Shown here: one piece after another, positions 9,293 to 17,892 of the stretch
Position numbering within the stretch: the stretch's first letter is position 1
How the letters are laid out: the number at the start of each line of letters is the position of its first letter
Source: an uncultured Hyphomicrobiaceae bacterium
Lineage (GTDB): Bacteria; Pseudomonadota; Alphaproteobacteria; Rhizobiales; Hyphomicrobiaceae
DNA: 42,573 nt
NCBI GenBank assembly: GCA_937873575.1
Contig: CALMPK010000103.1
Span: 1 to 42,573 of the forward strand
Direction of reading: 5' to 3'
The notes under the pieces: generated by a model
What the model was told of the DNA's origin: nothing
The model's input: the letters and a program-made list of their open reading frames with translations, nothing else
Databases searched by the model: none
Translations under genes and position numbers: made by a program

Positions 9293-10150
9293 TCAGGACG
9301 GCAGCGCCGCCTTCAGCTCACCAAGGATCAGATCGTCGGGACTCGACCAGACGATGAAGCCCGGGTTGCGGAACCCCGTTTCCGTTTTCCCGTAGCGCAG
9401 CGGCGCTCCTGCGGCGTCGGTAACGATGGCGCCCGCTGCGACCGCGATGGCGTGGCCCGCCGCAGTATCCCACTCCATCGTCGGTGACAGGCGGGGGTAG
9501 AGATCGGCGGTTCCGTCCGCGACAAGGCAGAATTTGAGCGACGAACCAATACTCGTCATGCCGCCGACCTCGACCGCGGAATCGCGCAGCCACCGCTCGA
9601 GCTCTGCTGCTCCATGCGCCCGGCTCGCCACCATGACACGGCTGCGGCCGGGCGACACCGGGCGCGCGGCAAGGCGCGTCGCAGACCCGAGAGCCGACTG
9701 CCAATTCCCGTTCTCCGGGTCGAGCGTCGTCGCCACGGCTTCCTCGTCCGAGAGCGTCAGATAAAGGCGTGCGAGCGCGGGAGCGTAGATGAGGCCGAAG
9801 CGCGGCGTGCCATCCTCGACCAGCGCGATGTTGAGAGTGAAATCGCCGCGGCCGGAAATGAACTCCTTGGTGCCGTCGAGGGGATCGACCAGGAAGAAGC
9901 GCGCCGAGGCAGACGATGGCGTTGCGCCGGCACTGGCGACGGCTTCCTCAGCGATGACTGGCACGCCCGGCGCAACGCGGGCGAGCGCGGCGATGACGAT
10001 CTCCTCGCATTCCGTATCGGCGGCCGTAACCGGCGAGCCGTCGCTCTTGGTGTCGAAGTCGCCGCGATTGGCGAAGTGTCGCATCATCGCCCTTGCGGCT
10101 TCCATGACGTCCGGCATCAGGCTCAAGGCGAGCGGGCGAAAGTCTCTCAA
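9293..10150 (-). CDS. cysQ: 3'(2'),5'-bisphosphate nucleotidase CysQ
   Basis: Magnesium-dependent phosphatase of the inositol-monophosphatase superfamily, 285 residues. It removes the 3' phosphate of PAP/PAPS, clearing a by-product of sulfate assimilation. Metal-binding motifs are complete: Glu68/Glu69 in VIAEEAV, Asp89 and Asp92 in VDPLDGTKEF, and Asp228 in EWDTAAGHAI. The start is TTG with a strong GGAGG seven bases upstream, which decides the choice over downstream ATG codons. It stands alone, divergent from the response-regulator gene at 10424. An inositol-phosphatase activity cannot be excluded, but DPLDGTKEF is typical of CysQ. Confidence 0.92.
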   Translation of the reverse strand: MRDFRPLALSLMPDVMEAARAMMRHFANRGDFDTKSDGSPVTAADTECEEIVIAALARVAPGVPVIAEEAVASAGATPSSASARFFLVDPLDGTKEFISGRGDFTLNIALVEDGTPRFGLIYAPALARLYLTLSDEEAVATTLDPENGNWQSALGSATRLAARPVSPGRSRVMVASRAHGAAELERWLRDSAVEVGGMTSIGSSLKFCLVADGTADLYPRLSPTMEWDTAAGHAIAVAAGAIVTDAAGAPLRYGKTETGFRNPGFIVWSSPDDLILGELKAALPS

Positions 10151-10423
10151 GATCCGGCCTCCGGTTGACGTGTCTCGACGGGTTTGGCGCCGAGGCCCTG
10201 TCTAACCGCGCGCGGTGGGGACCCGCAAGCACATCGCGGCGCGCGCAACGTCGCTGCCCACCCGCAACCTGACCATATCCGATCGCCTCGCCGCATCGCC
10301 ATGAGCGAATGCGCCATCGTAACCGGCGACGGTGGCGACGCTAACCGCTGCGCATTTCGCGCGAATTCTGGCATAAAGCTCGCTCACAACGCCCGCGCAC
10401 GCGGCATCTTGATCGAGTTGGAC

Positions 10424-11050
10424 ATGGGACTTCAGCGCATTCTTCTTGTGGACGACCACGCCGTGGTGCGAGAGGGCGTGCGCCGGCTGCTGCTCGACAT
10501 GCCAGGCATCGAGATCGCCGAGGCGGCGACGGGGCAGCAGGCCCTCGATACAATCCGCAGCCAGCCGGTCGACCTCGTCATTCTTGATCTCAATCTCACA
10601 GGGATCGGCGGCCTCGAGCTGTTGCGCCGGTTGCTGCGCGAATTCCCGAACACCCGCGCGATCGTCTTCAGCATGCATGCCGAGCCCATCTACGCCGCCC
10701 GCGCCTTGCGTCTCGGTGCCAAGGGCTACGTGAGCAAGAGCGCCGCCGCGGAGGAACTCGTCGCAGCGGTCAAGCGCGTCTCCGAAGGTGGCCATTACGT
10801 TGAGCGCGAGCTCGCCAACCAGATCGCCGTCGGCTCGGGCGGCGGCGGCGACCCGCTCCAACAACTGACGACACGCGAGATCGAGATCCTGCGTCAGCTC
10901 GGCGCCGGACGCAGCATGTCGCAGATCGCCGACGAGATGGGCGTCTCCTACAAGACCATCGCCAACACGTGCAGCATCATGAAGAGCAAGCTTGGCCTCG
11001 AGCGCACCGCGGACCTTATCCGCACCTCGTTCGAGGTCTTCGAGCGCTGA
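10424..11050 (+). CDS. NarL/LuxR-family response regulator (canonical receiver)
   Basis: Two-domain response regulator of 208 residues. The receiver has the full phosphorylation set: Asp10-Asp11, phospho-acceptor Asp55 (VILDLNL), Ser83 and Lys105 (YVSKS). The C-terminal LuxR-type helix-turn-helix runs from about 148 to 205 (LTTREIEILRQL, then MSQIADEMGVSYKTIANT). The ATG at 10424 follows GAG at a suitable distance; an open frame upstream has no regulator sequence. No histidine kinase gene is near. Its position at the edge of the exopolysaccharide locus suggests a role in controlling it, but this is inference; GacA/UvrY-like regulators look similar. Confidence 0.92.
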   Translation: MGLQRILLVDDHAVVREGVRRLLLDMPGIEIAEAATGQQALDTIRSQPVDLVILDLNLTGIGGLELLRRLLREFPNTRAIVFSMHAEPIYAARALRLGAKGYVSKSAAAEELVAAVKRVSEGGHYVERELANQIAVGSGGGGDPLQQLTTREIEILRQLGAGRSMSQIADEMGVSYKTIANTCSIMKSKLGLERTADLIRTSFEVFER

Positions 11051-11154
11051 GGGCACGCCCACGGGCCTGGAACCATGGCCTTCGAGACGGCCGGCGTCAG
11101 GGCAACGGAGCATACACACATCGCACGTGATGCCTTGTTTCTTGCGTCACCCCC

Positions 11155-12006
11155 TCATTCGAGTGTCAGTGCCACGCGAAATCCTGTGTTGCTGTTGCCG
11201 ACGTCGGGGCGGTAGCGGTAGCGGTGCGCCGACCGTACGCTATGACGCACCCAATGATACGCGCCGCCGCGCAGGACCCGGTACGTGCATTCCTTCTCGA
11301 CCCGGGCCGATCCATCGCTCGGAGCACCGTCGAAGCTTTCCCGATAACAGTCCTCGACCCATTCCATCACGTTGCCGTGCATATCGTGCAGGCCGAACGC
11401 ATTGGGCGGATAAGAACCGACCTTCGACGTTCTCGGCGTGCTGTTCATGAACTTGTCGGAAAAACTCGCGTGCTGCAGCTCGATGTCGTTGCCGACGTGA
11501 TAAGCGGTCGTCGTGCCGGCCCGCGCGGCATACTCCCACTCCGCCTCGGTCAGCAGGCGGTAGGGCTTACCCGTCTTCGCCGAGAGCCACTTCACGTAGT
11601 CCTTGGCGTCGAACCACGACAACTCGGCCGCCGGAAGCTCGCCCCGGAAACGCCAATCGCTATCGATGATCTGCCGGCATCCCCCCTCGGCGGAGCAGAT
11701 ATCGAACTGCTCGAACGTCACCTCGTACTTGCCGACCGCAAAGGGCTTCGCAAACGTCACGGTGCGCGAAGGCCCTTCGTCATAGCCGCGCCCGCGCTCT
11801 CCGGTGGGCGAACCCATGACGAAGCTGCCCGCGGGCACCGTCACCATCTCGGGTTCCTCGAAATCCGCCACCGGCAAAATCGCAAGGACCGCCGGCTTCG
11901 TCGCAAAAATGATCCGGCGTGACATCGCACCGAACAAGAACGAGACGGTGATCGCCGTCGCTATCAGCAGCTTGCCGACCACGCTGATCGTCGAAAGTCC
12001 GGGCAC
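11155..12006 (-). CDS. membrane-anchored SUMF1/FGE-fold protein without the catalytic cysteines
   Basis: A 283-residue protein with one N-terminal membrane helix (about 12-28) and a sulfatase-modifying-factor (C-type-lectin-like) domain from about 53 to the end. Signature stretches are VPAGSFVMGSP, KPFAVGKYEVTFEQF, LLTEAEWEYAARAG, MHGNVMEWVEDCY and RVLRGGAY. True formylglycine-generating enzymes need a cysteine pair near the C-terminus; here that region (VRHSVRSAHRYRYRPDVGNS) has none. Sulfatase activation is therefore unlikely, and a binding or other role outside the membrane is plausible. GTG at 12006 is chosen because GGAGG precedes it; longer versions would overlap the glycosyltransferase gene 17 nt upstream, with which it forms an operon. 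Confidence 0.82.
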   Translation of the reverse strand: MPGLSTISVVGKLLIATAITVSFLFGAMSRRIIFATKPAVLAILPVADFEEPEMVTVPAGSFVMGSPTGERGRGYDEGPSRTVTFAKPFAVGKYEVTFEQFDICSAEGGCRQIIDSDWRFRGELPAAELSWFDAKDYVKWLSAKTGKPYRLLTEAEWEYAARAGTTTAYHVGNDIELQHASFSDKFMNSTPRTSKVGSYPPNAFGLHDMHGNVMEWVEDCYRESFDGAPSDGSARVEKECTYRVLRGGAYHWVRHSVRSAHRYRYRPDVGNSNTGFRVALTLE

Positions 12007-12023
12007 CTCATCGTCCTCCGGTC

Positions 12024-12980
12024 CTAAGCGCGCTGCCTGAACAGGTTTCGCACGGGCCCGTCCTCGCGAAGGATATAGTGCAGCGGCGGCACCACGACAC
12101 TTGCCGGCCTCGTGCGATAAGCAAACTGAAACAGCTTCGAAGCTGTTCCGGGCCTTGCCGTCGCGAGCGCCCGAACGCCCCACCAGTAGGCCGTCGCGGC
12201 CAGGTTGCGCGCGTAACTTGCTGCAAGCTCCTTGCTCTGCTCGACACGCGCTCCTTCGTTCGCGAGGAAGCTGCGCCAAGCGATGTCGACATGCCCGAGC
12301 AGCGTCGGCAGATCGCGCAGAGGCGCGCTATAGTTTCCGTGGTGGTATCGCACGTAGCTGAGCACGGTCTTCGTGATCGCCACGTCTCCAACCGTCGCCA
12401 GGCGCAGGCCGATCTCGCGATCCGGCCCGTACTCCACCTCCTTGCGCCAATGTCCGATCGCACGTTGCGCGGACGTGCGCACCACGACGCCTGCAGCATT
12501 CCAGTGCTGAGCCGGCAGCCGCGCGTGGCGATCGATGAAGGTTCGCCCAGGGACGATCTCCCATTCCGCGGGAGAACGGTCTGCCACTGTCAGCTTCGGC
12601 AGTTCGCTGCCCCAGAACGGCTGCTCCTCACCGAGCGCCATGACGAGACGGGGATCGGCGTCGAGGACGGCGATGGCCATCGCAAGCGAACCCGGCGCGA
12701 GTATATCGTCGGCGCAGAGCAGCGTCTGATACGGCGAGACGGCCCAGTCGACGCCCTCGTTGAGCGACGCATGCAGGCCCAGGTTGACGCTCCGCGCCAC
12801 AACAGTGATCCGTGGGTCGGCAGCGGCCAGCTCGTGCGCCACCGCGACACTGTCGTCGGTCGAGGCATTGTCGACGATCAGTATCCGATAGTCGACGTCC
12901 TGCGCCTGCACGCTGCCGACGCAGTCGCGCAGATACCTCGCGTAGTTGTAGCTCGGAATGATGATGTCGATGGAACTCAT
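12024..12980 (-). CDS. family 2 glycosyltransferase
   Basis: A 318-residue inverting GT-A glycosyltransferase that should add one sugar to the lipid-linked repeat unit at the cytoplasmic membrane. The N-terminal nucleotide-sugar fold shows IIIPSYNYARYL and IVDNASTDDS, and the metal-binding acidic motif is in LLCADDILAPG. The ATG at 12980 (MSSIDIII) has GAGGGC upstream; an in-frame extension to 13160 has no family sequence. It is the first gene of a two-gene minus-strand unit with the SUMF1-like gene and is divergent from the GT4 gene at 13380. Donor and acceptor are unknown. Confidence 0.88.
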   Translation of the reverse strand: MSSIDIIIPSYNYARYLRDCVGSVQAQDVDYRILIVDNASTDDSVAVAHELAAADPRITVVARSVNLGLHASLNEGVDWAVSPYQTLLCADDILAPGSLAMAIAVLDADPRLVMALGEEQPFWGSELPKLTVADRSPAEWEIVPGRTFIDRHARLPAQHWNAAGVVVRTSAQRAIGHWRKEVEYGPDREIGLRLATVGDVAITKTVLSYVRYHHGNYSAPLRDLPTLLGHVDIAWRSFLANEGARVEQSKELAASYARNLAATAYWWGVRALATARPGTASKLFQFAYRTRPASVVVPPLHYILREDGPVRNLFRQRA

Positions 12981-13379
12981 GCCGCAAGCGCCCTCGATGA
13001 TGGAATGCCGACCTCGCGAACGAGCGATCTGGAACGAGGCCGGATCTGATGCGGAAACCGGAGCAATGATGAAGCGATGCACTGAACCCGTGACAAGAGC
13101 GAGTGTACTCACGCTCCCGACCCGGGTGAACGCCACGGCCGCCTCACCGTTGGACGGCATGGACGCATCAATGGAATGACGCCGAGGGCGCCACTTCTAT
13201 CCGTTGGCGACATCCCGAGCCTCGCTGCCCCCCAAATGCGGGACACCTACCTCTTTGGTCGCTCGGCAATGCCGACGAATTTCATACGCGGCCCGAGGCA
13301 AAACTGCCGTTAGCTACGATTAGAACCAGGAAACTGGTGCCAGGCGCGAAGCGCCATTCTCACCCGAAGAGGTGCGATC

Positions 13380-14615
13380 GTGAGCGGCAACTGGAACCCC
13401 GCGACTTGGGCCATACCGAGCGGCGTCTCACGCACCGGCCCCTCCGAGCGTCGCTTTCTCCCATGGCGCCGGAAGAAATCGCGAGCTGACGCAACCTTGC
13501 ACGGACGACGTATTCGCGTGCTCTACGTCCTGCCGCTGACGACGGCATTCGCCGGCATCGAGCATGTCGTGCACGCGATCGCGGAAGAGCTTGCCACGAC
13601 CAGCGGCGAAAGGCTCGACGTCCATGTGTTGAGCTCCTTCCCGCATCCCGAGATCACCGAACGGCCCGTGCGCTACACGCTGCACCTGATCTCCGCAGAA
13701 CGCCTGCGTGGCCTGCTCGTGCCGCTGGTCCGCTTCTTCGCGCACAACCGCTTCGATATCGTCGTCGTACCGCAATGCGAGTTGTCGGTCGTCTGCGGCG
13801 GCGCCCTGCGTATCACCAACCGGAGCGCATTGCTCGTCACCCACCTTCACGGCAATCCGAAGATCGAGGAAGAGAACTCTCCCCTCGTTTTCCAAATCTA
13901 TCGCCGCTTCGTCCTCCCTCACGTGGCGGCACTGCTGGCGGTCTCGCCATCGCTTGCCGCATATGCCCGCCAGCATCTGGCAGACAGACAACCGGTCTAC
14001 TTCGCGCCAAATCCCGTCCGGCAATTCCCGATTCCAACCCGCTCCACCCCTGATAGCCCGATCCACCGGTTTGTATCGGTCGGTCGCCTCAGCCGGCAGA
14101 AGGGGCACGATGTTCTGCTCCGCGCCTTCGCCAAGGTGCATGCCGCAGTTCCGCGAGCGACGCTTGTCATCATCGGCAACGGCCCGGAGGAAGAGGCACT
14201 CAGGCAACTCTCGTCCACGTTGGGACTGGATGCCCATGTGACCTTCACCGGATACCTCGCCGATCCTTCGCCCTACCTGCAATCGAGCGACTGCTTCGTG
14301 CTCGCCTCACGCTGGGAGGGCTTCGCCCTGGTTCTGGTGGAGGCCATGAGCCTTGGCCTGCCGCTCGTCGCAACCGATTGCGAATTCGGCCCGAGCGACA
14401 TCATCAGCGACGATCGGATCGGCCGCGTCGCGCGTAGGGAAGATCCCGACGCCCTCCCCGCTGCGATGCCCGCGCAGGCTGCGACCCCCTTGCGCGCCGA
14501 CGACGTCGCCTACCGCCGCGAGAAGGCGCGTCGTTTCGCATCGCCGAACGTTGCCGGCGATCACCTCCGCACCATCACCCAGATTTGTGCCGAGCGGACG
14601 ATGATCGTCTCGTAA
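13380..14615 (+). CDS. family 4 glycosyltransferase
   Basis: Retaining GT-B glycosyltransferase of 411 residues. The N-terminal acceptor domain starts at IRVLYVLPLTTAFAGIEHVV after an Arg-rich leader of about 40 residues. The C-terminal donor domain shows FVSVGRLSRQKGHDVLLRAF and the E-x7-E motif in EGFALVLVEAMSLGLPLVAT. The GTG start at 13380 follows GAAGAGGT at good spacing. It begins a plus-strand trio of glycosyltransferases (next gene 72 nt on). It presumably builds the repeat unit; the sugar is unknown. Confidence 0.87.
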   Translation: MSGNWNPATWAIPSGVSRTGPSERRFLPWRRKKSRADATLHGRRIRVLYVLPLTTAFAGIEHVVHAIAEELATTSGERLDVHVLSSFPHPEITERPVRYTLHLISAERLRGLLVPLVRFFAHNRFDIVVVPQCELSVVCGGALRITNRSALLVTHLHGNPKIEEENSPLVFQIYRRFVLPHVAALLAVSPSLAAYARQHLADRQPVYFAPNPVRQFPIPTRSTPDSPIHRFVSVGRLSRQKGHDVLLRAFAKVHAAVPRATLVIIGNGPEEEALRQLSSTLGLDAHVTFTGYLADPSPYLQSSDCFVLASRWEGFALVLVEAMSLGLPLVATDCEFGPSDIISDDRIGRVARREDPDALPAAMPAQAATPLRADDVAYRREKARRFASPNVAGDHLRTITQICAERTMIVS

Positions 14616-14687
14616 GGGACCGCCTGAACGGCAACCGCACGCAAGCGGTCCACCCGGCACCACACACTCTGTTCGAAAGGTCACCTC

Positions 14688-15776
14688 ATGACCTCTACCC
14701 GGCCGAAGATCAGCGTCGTCATTCCCTGCTTCAACTATCGCGACTATGTCGCCGAGGCCATCGGCAGCGTCCTGTCGCAGACGTACTCGGAGAAGGAGAT
14801 CATCGTCGTCGATGACGGATCGACCGACGGATCGTGGGAGGAAATCCAAAAGTTCGGCGACGGCGTGACGGCGTTGCGCATCGAGAACTCGGGGGCCGCT
14901 CGTGCCTGCCTGGCCGGCTATGCCTTGTCGACCGGCGACTTCGTCCATTTTCTCGACGCAGACGACTACCTCGCGCCCGGCGCATTGACACAGATCGCAG
15001 CGGTCTGCGAATCCGACGTCGCAAAGGTCCAGTTCCAACTCGCACCCGTCGATGGTGAAGGCCGCTCCATAGGCGATGTCTATCCTCCCCTCGACCCAGA
15101 GAGCTCGTCGGCCGACCACATCCGGTCGATCAAGCTCTCCGGCACCTACACCACGCCTCCGACTTCGGGTAACGTCTACCGTCGCGACGTCATCGGCAGC
15201 ATCGGCGAGCCCGACTACGAAACGTGGATCGATGGCGTTTCATACCTGCTCGCTCCGTTCGTGGGTCGCGTCGTATCGATACCGCGTCCACTCGTCTTCT
15301 ACCGCGTACATGGACGAAACTTCTCTGCCTTCGAAAAGCTATCGGCCGTTCGCTTTGCGGCAGAGCGTCAGCGCTTCATGGCCCGCCTCGATCACCTCCA
15401 AGAGCTTTGCCGCGATCTGGATCTGACCGGATGCGAGATTGGTGATCCGCAGGCTTACGCCTATGTCCACGAGCGTGGCCTGCTTCATGCGATTGCTTCG
15501 GACCGCCGCCCGTCGCTGAGCGAAACCACGCGTTTCGTTCAGCGCATCTGGCACGAGGGAACCTCACCACGGCGGGCGACCGTATTGACCGCATGGGCTT
15601 CGCTGCTATGGCTCGCGCCCTGGCCCATCGCTCGACGAGCCGCGCTGCTCAAGGCGGATCCATGGACGCGAAGCTTCGGGTTCACCTTGGTGAAGCGCTT
15701 CATCACCAGTGGGGGCGAAACGCGCATGCCTCACCGCCGAGCGTCCCTGACCGCAAGCGCAGGCGGCGTGCGATGA
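14688..15776 (+). CDS. family 2 glycosyltransferase
   Basis: A 362-residue GT2 enzyme. SVVIPCFNYRDYVAEAIGSV and IIVVDDGSTDGS form the nucleotide-binding half, and FLDADDYL carries the DxD metal site. The C-terminal third is basic with a hydrophobic stretch (about 300-322) that may lie against the membrane. Its TGA overlaps the ATG of the next glycosyltransferase gene by four bases (ATGA at 15773-15776), indicating translational coupling. An AAGGT motif precedes the ATG. The substrate cannot be predicted. Confidence 0.9.
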   Translation: MTSTRPKISVVIPCFNYRDYVAEAIGSVLSQTYSEKEIIVVDDGSTDGSWEEIQKFGDGVTALRIENSGAARACLAGYALSTGDFVHFLDADDYLAPGALTQIAAVCESDVAKVQFQLAPVDGEGRSIGDVYPPLDPESSSADHIRSIKLSGTYTTPPTSGNVYRRDVIGSIGEPDYETWIDGVSYLLAPFVGRVVSIPRPLVFYRVHGRNFSAFEKLSAVRFAAERQRFMARLDHLQELCRDLDLTGCEIGDPQAYAYVHERGLLHAIASDRRPSLSETTRFVQRIWHEGTSPRRATVLTAWASLLWLAPWPIARRAALLKADPWTRSFGFTLVKRFITSGGETRMPHRRASLTASAGGVR

Positions 15777-16648
15777 GGCGACAGATGAGAACTTGCGTCG
15801 TAATCGCGTCGACCAACCGCGCCGCGACTTTACACAGAACGTTGTCCGAGCTCGCGAACCAAACCCGCGAACCCATCGGCGTTATCGTTTCCTGTGTAAA
15901 GGACGCAGACGTCGCGGCGGCGGCGCTGCCGTTTCCGATCACCATCATTCGCGGCCAGCCCGGGTTGACGCAGCAACGCAATGCCGCGCTGGACGTCCTT
16001 CCGCCTGACACGGATATCGTCGCGTTCCTGGACGACGACTTCATCGCGCACGCAACGTGGATCGACGAAGTCGAGCGCTGCTTCGAGAAGAACCCCGATG
16101 TGGTCGCGATAACGGGGAACGTCGTGGCCGACGGCATCAAAGGGCCTGGACTGAGCGTCACCGAGGCGATTGAGATCCTACGCGCTGCCGATCCCCGGCG
16201 ATCAGCGTGGATCCAGAAGCCCTACAGCCCCTATGGATGTAACATGGCGTTCCGGCTCGCCGCCGTGGGCAACGCCCGTTTCGACGAACGCTTGCCGTTG
16301 TACGGCTGGCAGGAGGATCGCGATTTCGGCGCACAGATGGCTCAGCGTGGCGATCTCGTCAAACTCGGATCTGCCCTCGGCGTGCACCTCGGCGTCAAAG
16401 GCGGCCGCGTATCCGGGCGCCGTCTCGGCTACTCGCAAGTGGCGAATCCCGCATACCTCTATCGCAAGGGAACCATGACGCTCGATGCTGCCTTCACGCA
16501 CGTATCGAAAAACCTGGCAGCAAACTTCGCCCGTGCGCTATGGCCCGAACCCGACATCGATCGCGCCGGCCGTCTTCGGGGAAACCTGGAAGCGATTTGG
16601 GACGGCATCAACGGGCGCGACGACCCCGAGCGGGTGAAGAGCCTCTGA
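15773..16648 (+). CDS. family 2 glycosyltransferase
   Basis: A 291-residue GT2-type transferase. Motifs are VVIASTNRAATLHRTLSEL, the acidic metal site FLDDDFIAH, YGCNMAFR, and YGWQEDRDFG with a likely catalytic acidic pair. I chose the ATG overlapping the preceding stop; a second ATG four codons on (15785) is also possible. An open frame running back to 15593 lies inside the previous gene and is not part of the protein. It is last of a three-gene glycosyltransferase operon and converges with wzz. The donor sugar is unknown. Confidence 0.87.
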   Translation: MRRQMRTCVVIASTNRAATLHRTLSELANQTREPIGVIVSCVKDADVAAAALPFPITIIRGQPGLTQQRNAALDVLPPDTDIVAFLDDDFIAHATWIDEVERCFEKNPDVVAITGNVVADGIKGPGLSVTEAIEILRAADPRRSAWIQKPYSPYGCNMAFRLAAVGNARFDERLPLYGWQEDRDFGAQMAQRGDLVKLGSALGVHLGVKGGRVSGRRLGYSQVANPAYLYRKGTMTLDAAFTHVSKNLAANFARALWPEPDIDRAGRLRGNLEAIWDGINGRDDPERVKSL

Positions 16649-16732
16649 GCCTTCTCTGCAGCGTGGCCGCGAACGATTGAAATCGAAGTGCTCCTGGCAT
16701 TCTTCAAAGCATGGGTAGCGTTCGATACCCGG

Positions 16733-17773
16733 TTAAGCGATCCGCGCGACACCGCGCTTCACCAGCGCAATACCGAGGCCAGCGAGCAATCCTACGACGA
16801 TCGAGAGCGCGAGGGACAAGCTCGTGCGGGGATGGGATTTGGACAGGGGCCGCGTCGCTCGCGTGATTACCCGCGCGTTGCTGACGGGGAGCGATTGCCG
16901 CTGCACGGATTCCGTATAGGCCTGCAGGTAGCTCTCATAGATACGCCTATATGTTTGCGCCGTAGCCTCCAGTTCCTCCAACGTCAAAGTATCATCGCCG
17001 CCACCAGGTCGATCGGCTCCGGCCGGCGCCTTGCCCCGATGCGGTCCGGCCTCGTCCGCCTCTGCGGGCAGGCGTCCTGGAATGCGATAGTCGCGCTTCA
17101 CGCGAAATTCTTGCACACGCAACGCCGCGTCGTTCATCAGCCGGCGCAATCGCTCGATCCGCTGCTCGAGCCACTCGCTGCCGGCCTTCACCGCCTCTGC
17201 CCGTGCGGTCAACTGGTCCTCGACGAACGCCTCGGCCACGGCGTTGGCGACGTCGGCCGCACGGCTGCGATCACGGGAGCTGAACGAGATCTCGATCGCG
17301 AACGACGTGCCGATCCGGCGCACGTCGAGCCTCGACGCGATCGCTGCAAGGGTTCTCTGCGAGCGAACCTGCGCTTCCGCTTCGTCAGCCGGCGGCGTTA
17401 GAGAACCGCCGAAGTTCGAGTCTTCCGTAAGTCGGAGCTTCTCTGCGACCGTCAACGCAATCTTCTCCGACCGCAGCACCGCAATCTGGCTCTCGACCTG
17501 CGGGCTATCGTAGGCCGAGCCTTCGCCTGCCGCTTGTTGGTTGAGGGGTTGTGGGGTCTGCGGGTCGATGAGCAACTGCGCTCTCGCGGTGAACAGCGGC
17601 GTTGCTAACAGCAGATAGATCGTCATCAGCACGACCGGGACCACAACCGATAGCCCGATCACGGTTCGAGATTCATTGAGGAATTGCAGCAGTGCTGCGA
17701 CCTCGAGCTCGGGCGGCTCGCGGTAATCGCCATGGGGCTCGGACTTGTGCGGAACGGTCACCTGCTTCAGCAT
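16733..17773 (-). CDS. Wzz/GumC-type polysaccharide co-polymerase without kinase domain
   Basis: Inner-membrane chain-length or co-polymerase protein, 346 residues. Transmembrane helices lie at about 37-58 and 319-338 and bracket a periplasmic domain. Typical signatures are FTARAQLLIDPQTPQ, DSPQVESQIAVLRSEKIA, YRRIYESYLQAY and the Pro-rich RATRPLSKSHPRTS before the second helix. The C-terminal tyrosine-kinase (Walker A) domain of ExoP/Wzc types is absent: the protein stops about 8 residues after helix 2. The periplasmic coiled coil is also short, with an Ala/Gly/Pro/Asp-rich linker near 245-270. ATG 17773 with GGTGGA is preferred to an upstream TTG. It lies 119 nt after wzy on the same strand. 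Confidence 0.87.
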   Translation of the reverse strand: MLKQVTVPHKSEPHGDYREPPELEVAALLQFLNESRTVIGLSVVVPVVLMTIYLLLATPLFTARAQLLIDPQTPQPLNQQAAGEGSAYDSPQVESQIAVLRSEKIALTVAEKLRLTEDSNFGGSLTPPADEAEAQVRSQRTLAAIASRLDVRRIGTSFAIEISFSSRDRSRAADVANAVAEAFVEDQLTARAEAVKAGSEWLEQRIERLRRLMNDAALRVQEFRVKRDYRIPGRLPAEADEAGPHRGKAPAGADRPGGGDDTLTLEELEATAQTYRRIYESYLQAYTESVQRQSLPVSNARVITRATRPLSKSHPRTSLSLALSIVVGLLAGLGIALVKRGVARIA

Positions 17774-17892
17774 CACTCCACCGCGCTTGGACGGATCGGA
17801 CAACTATAGAGCCGCCTCACCCTGCGCCGAGCTAGACCAAACCCCTTACGTCACTGCCCGTGTACTCCCTTCGCCATATCGCTCCCTAACAC

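Noticed and set aside
11155..12006. Formylglycine-generating enzyme or sulfatase activator
   Set aside because: The C-terminal cysteine pair required for catalysis is missing and no sulfatase gene is in the window.
16713..16730. Hairpin GGGTA-N8-TACCC between two convergent genes, as a terminator
   Set aside because: Only five base pairs, no T-run, and AT-containing arms in GC-rich DNA; could easily be chance.
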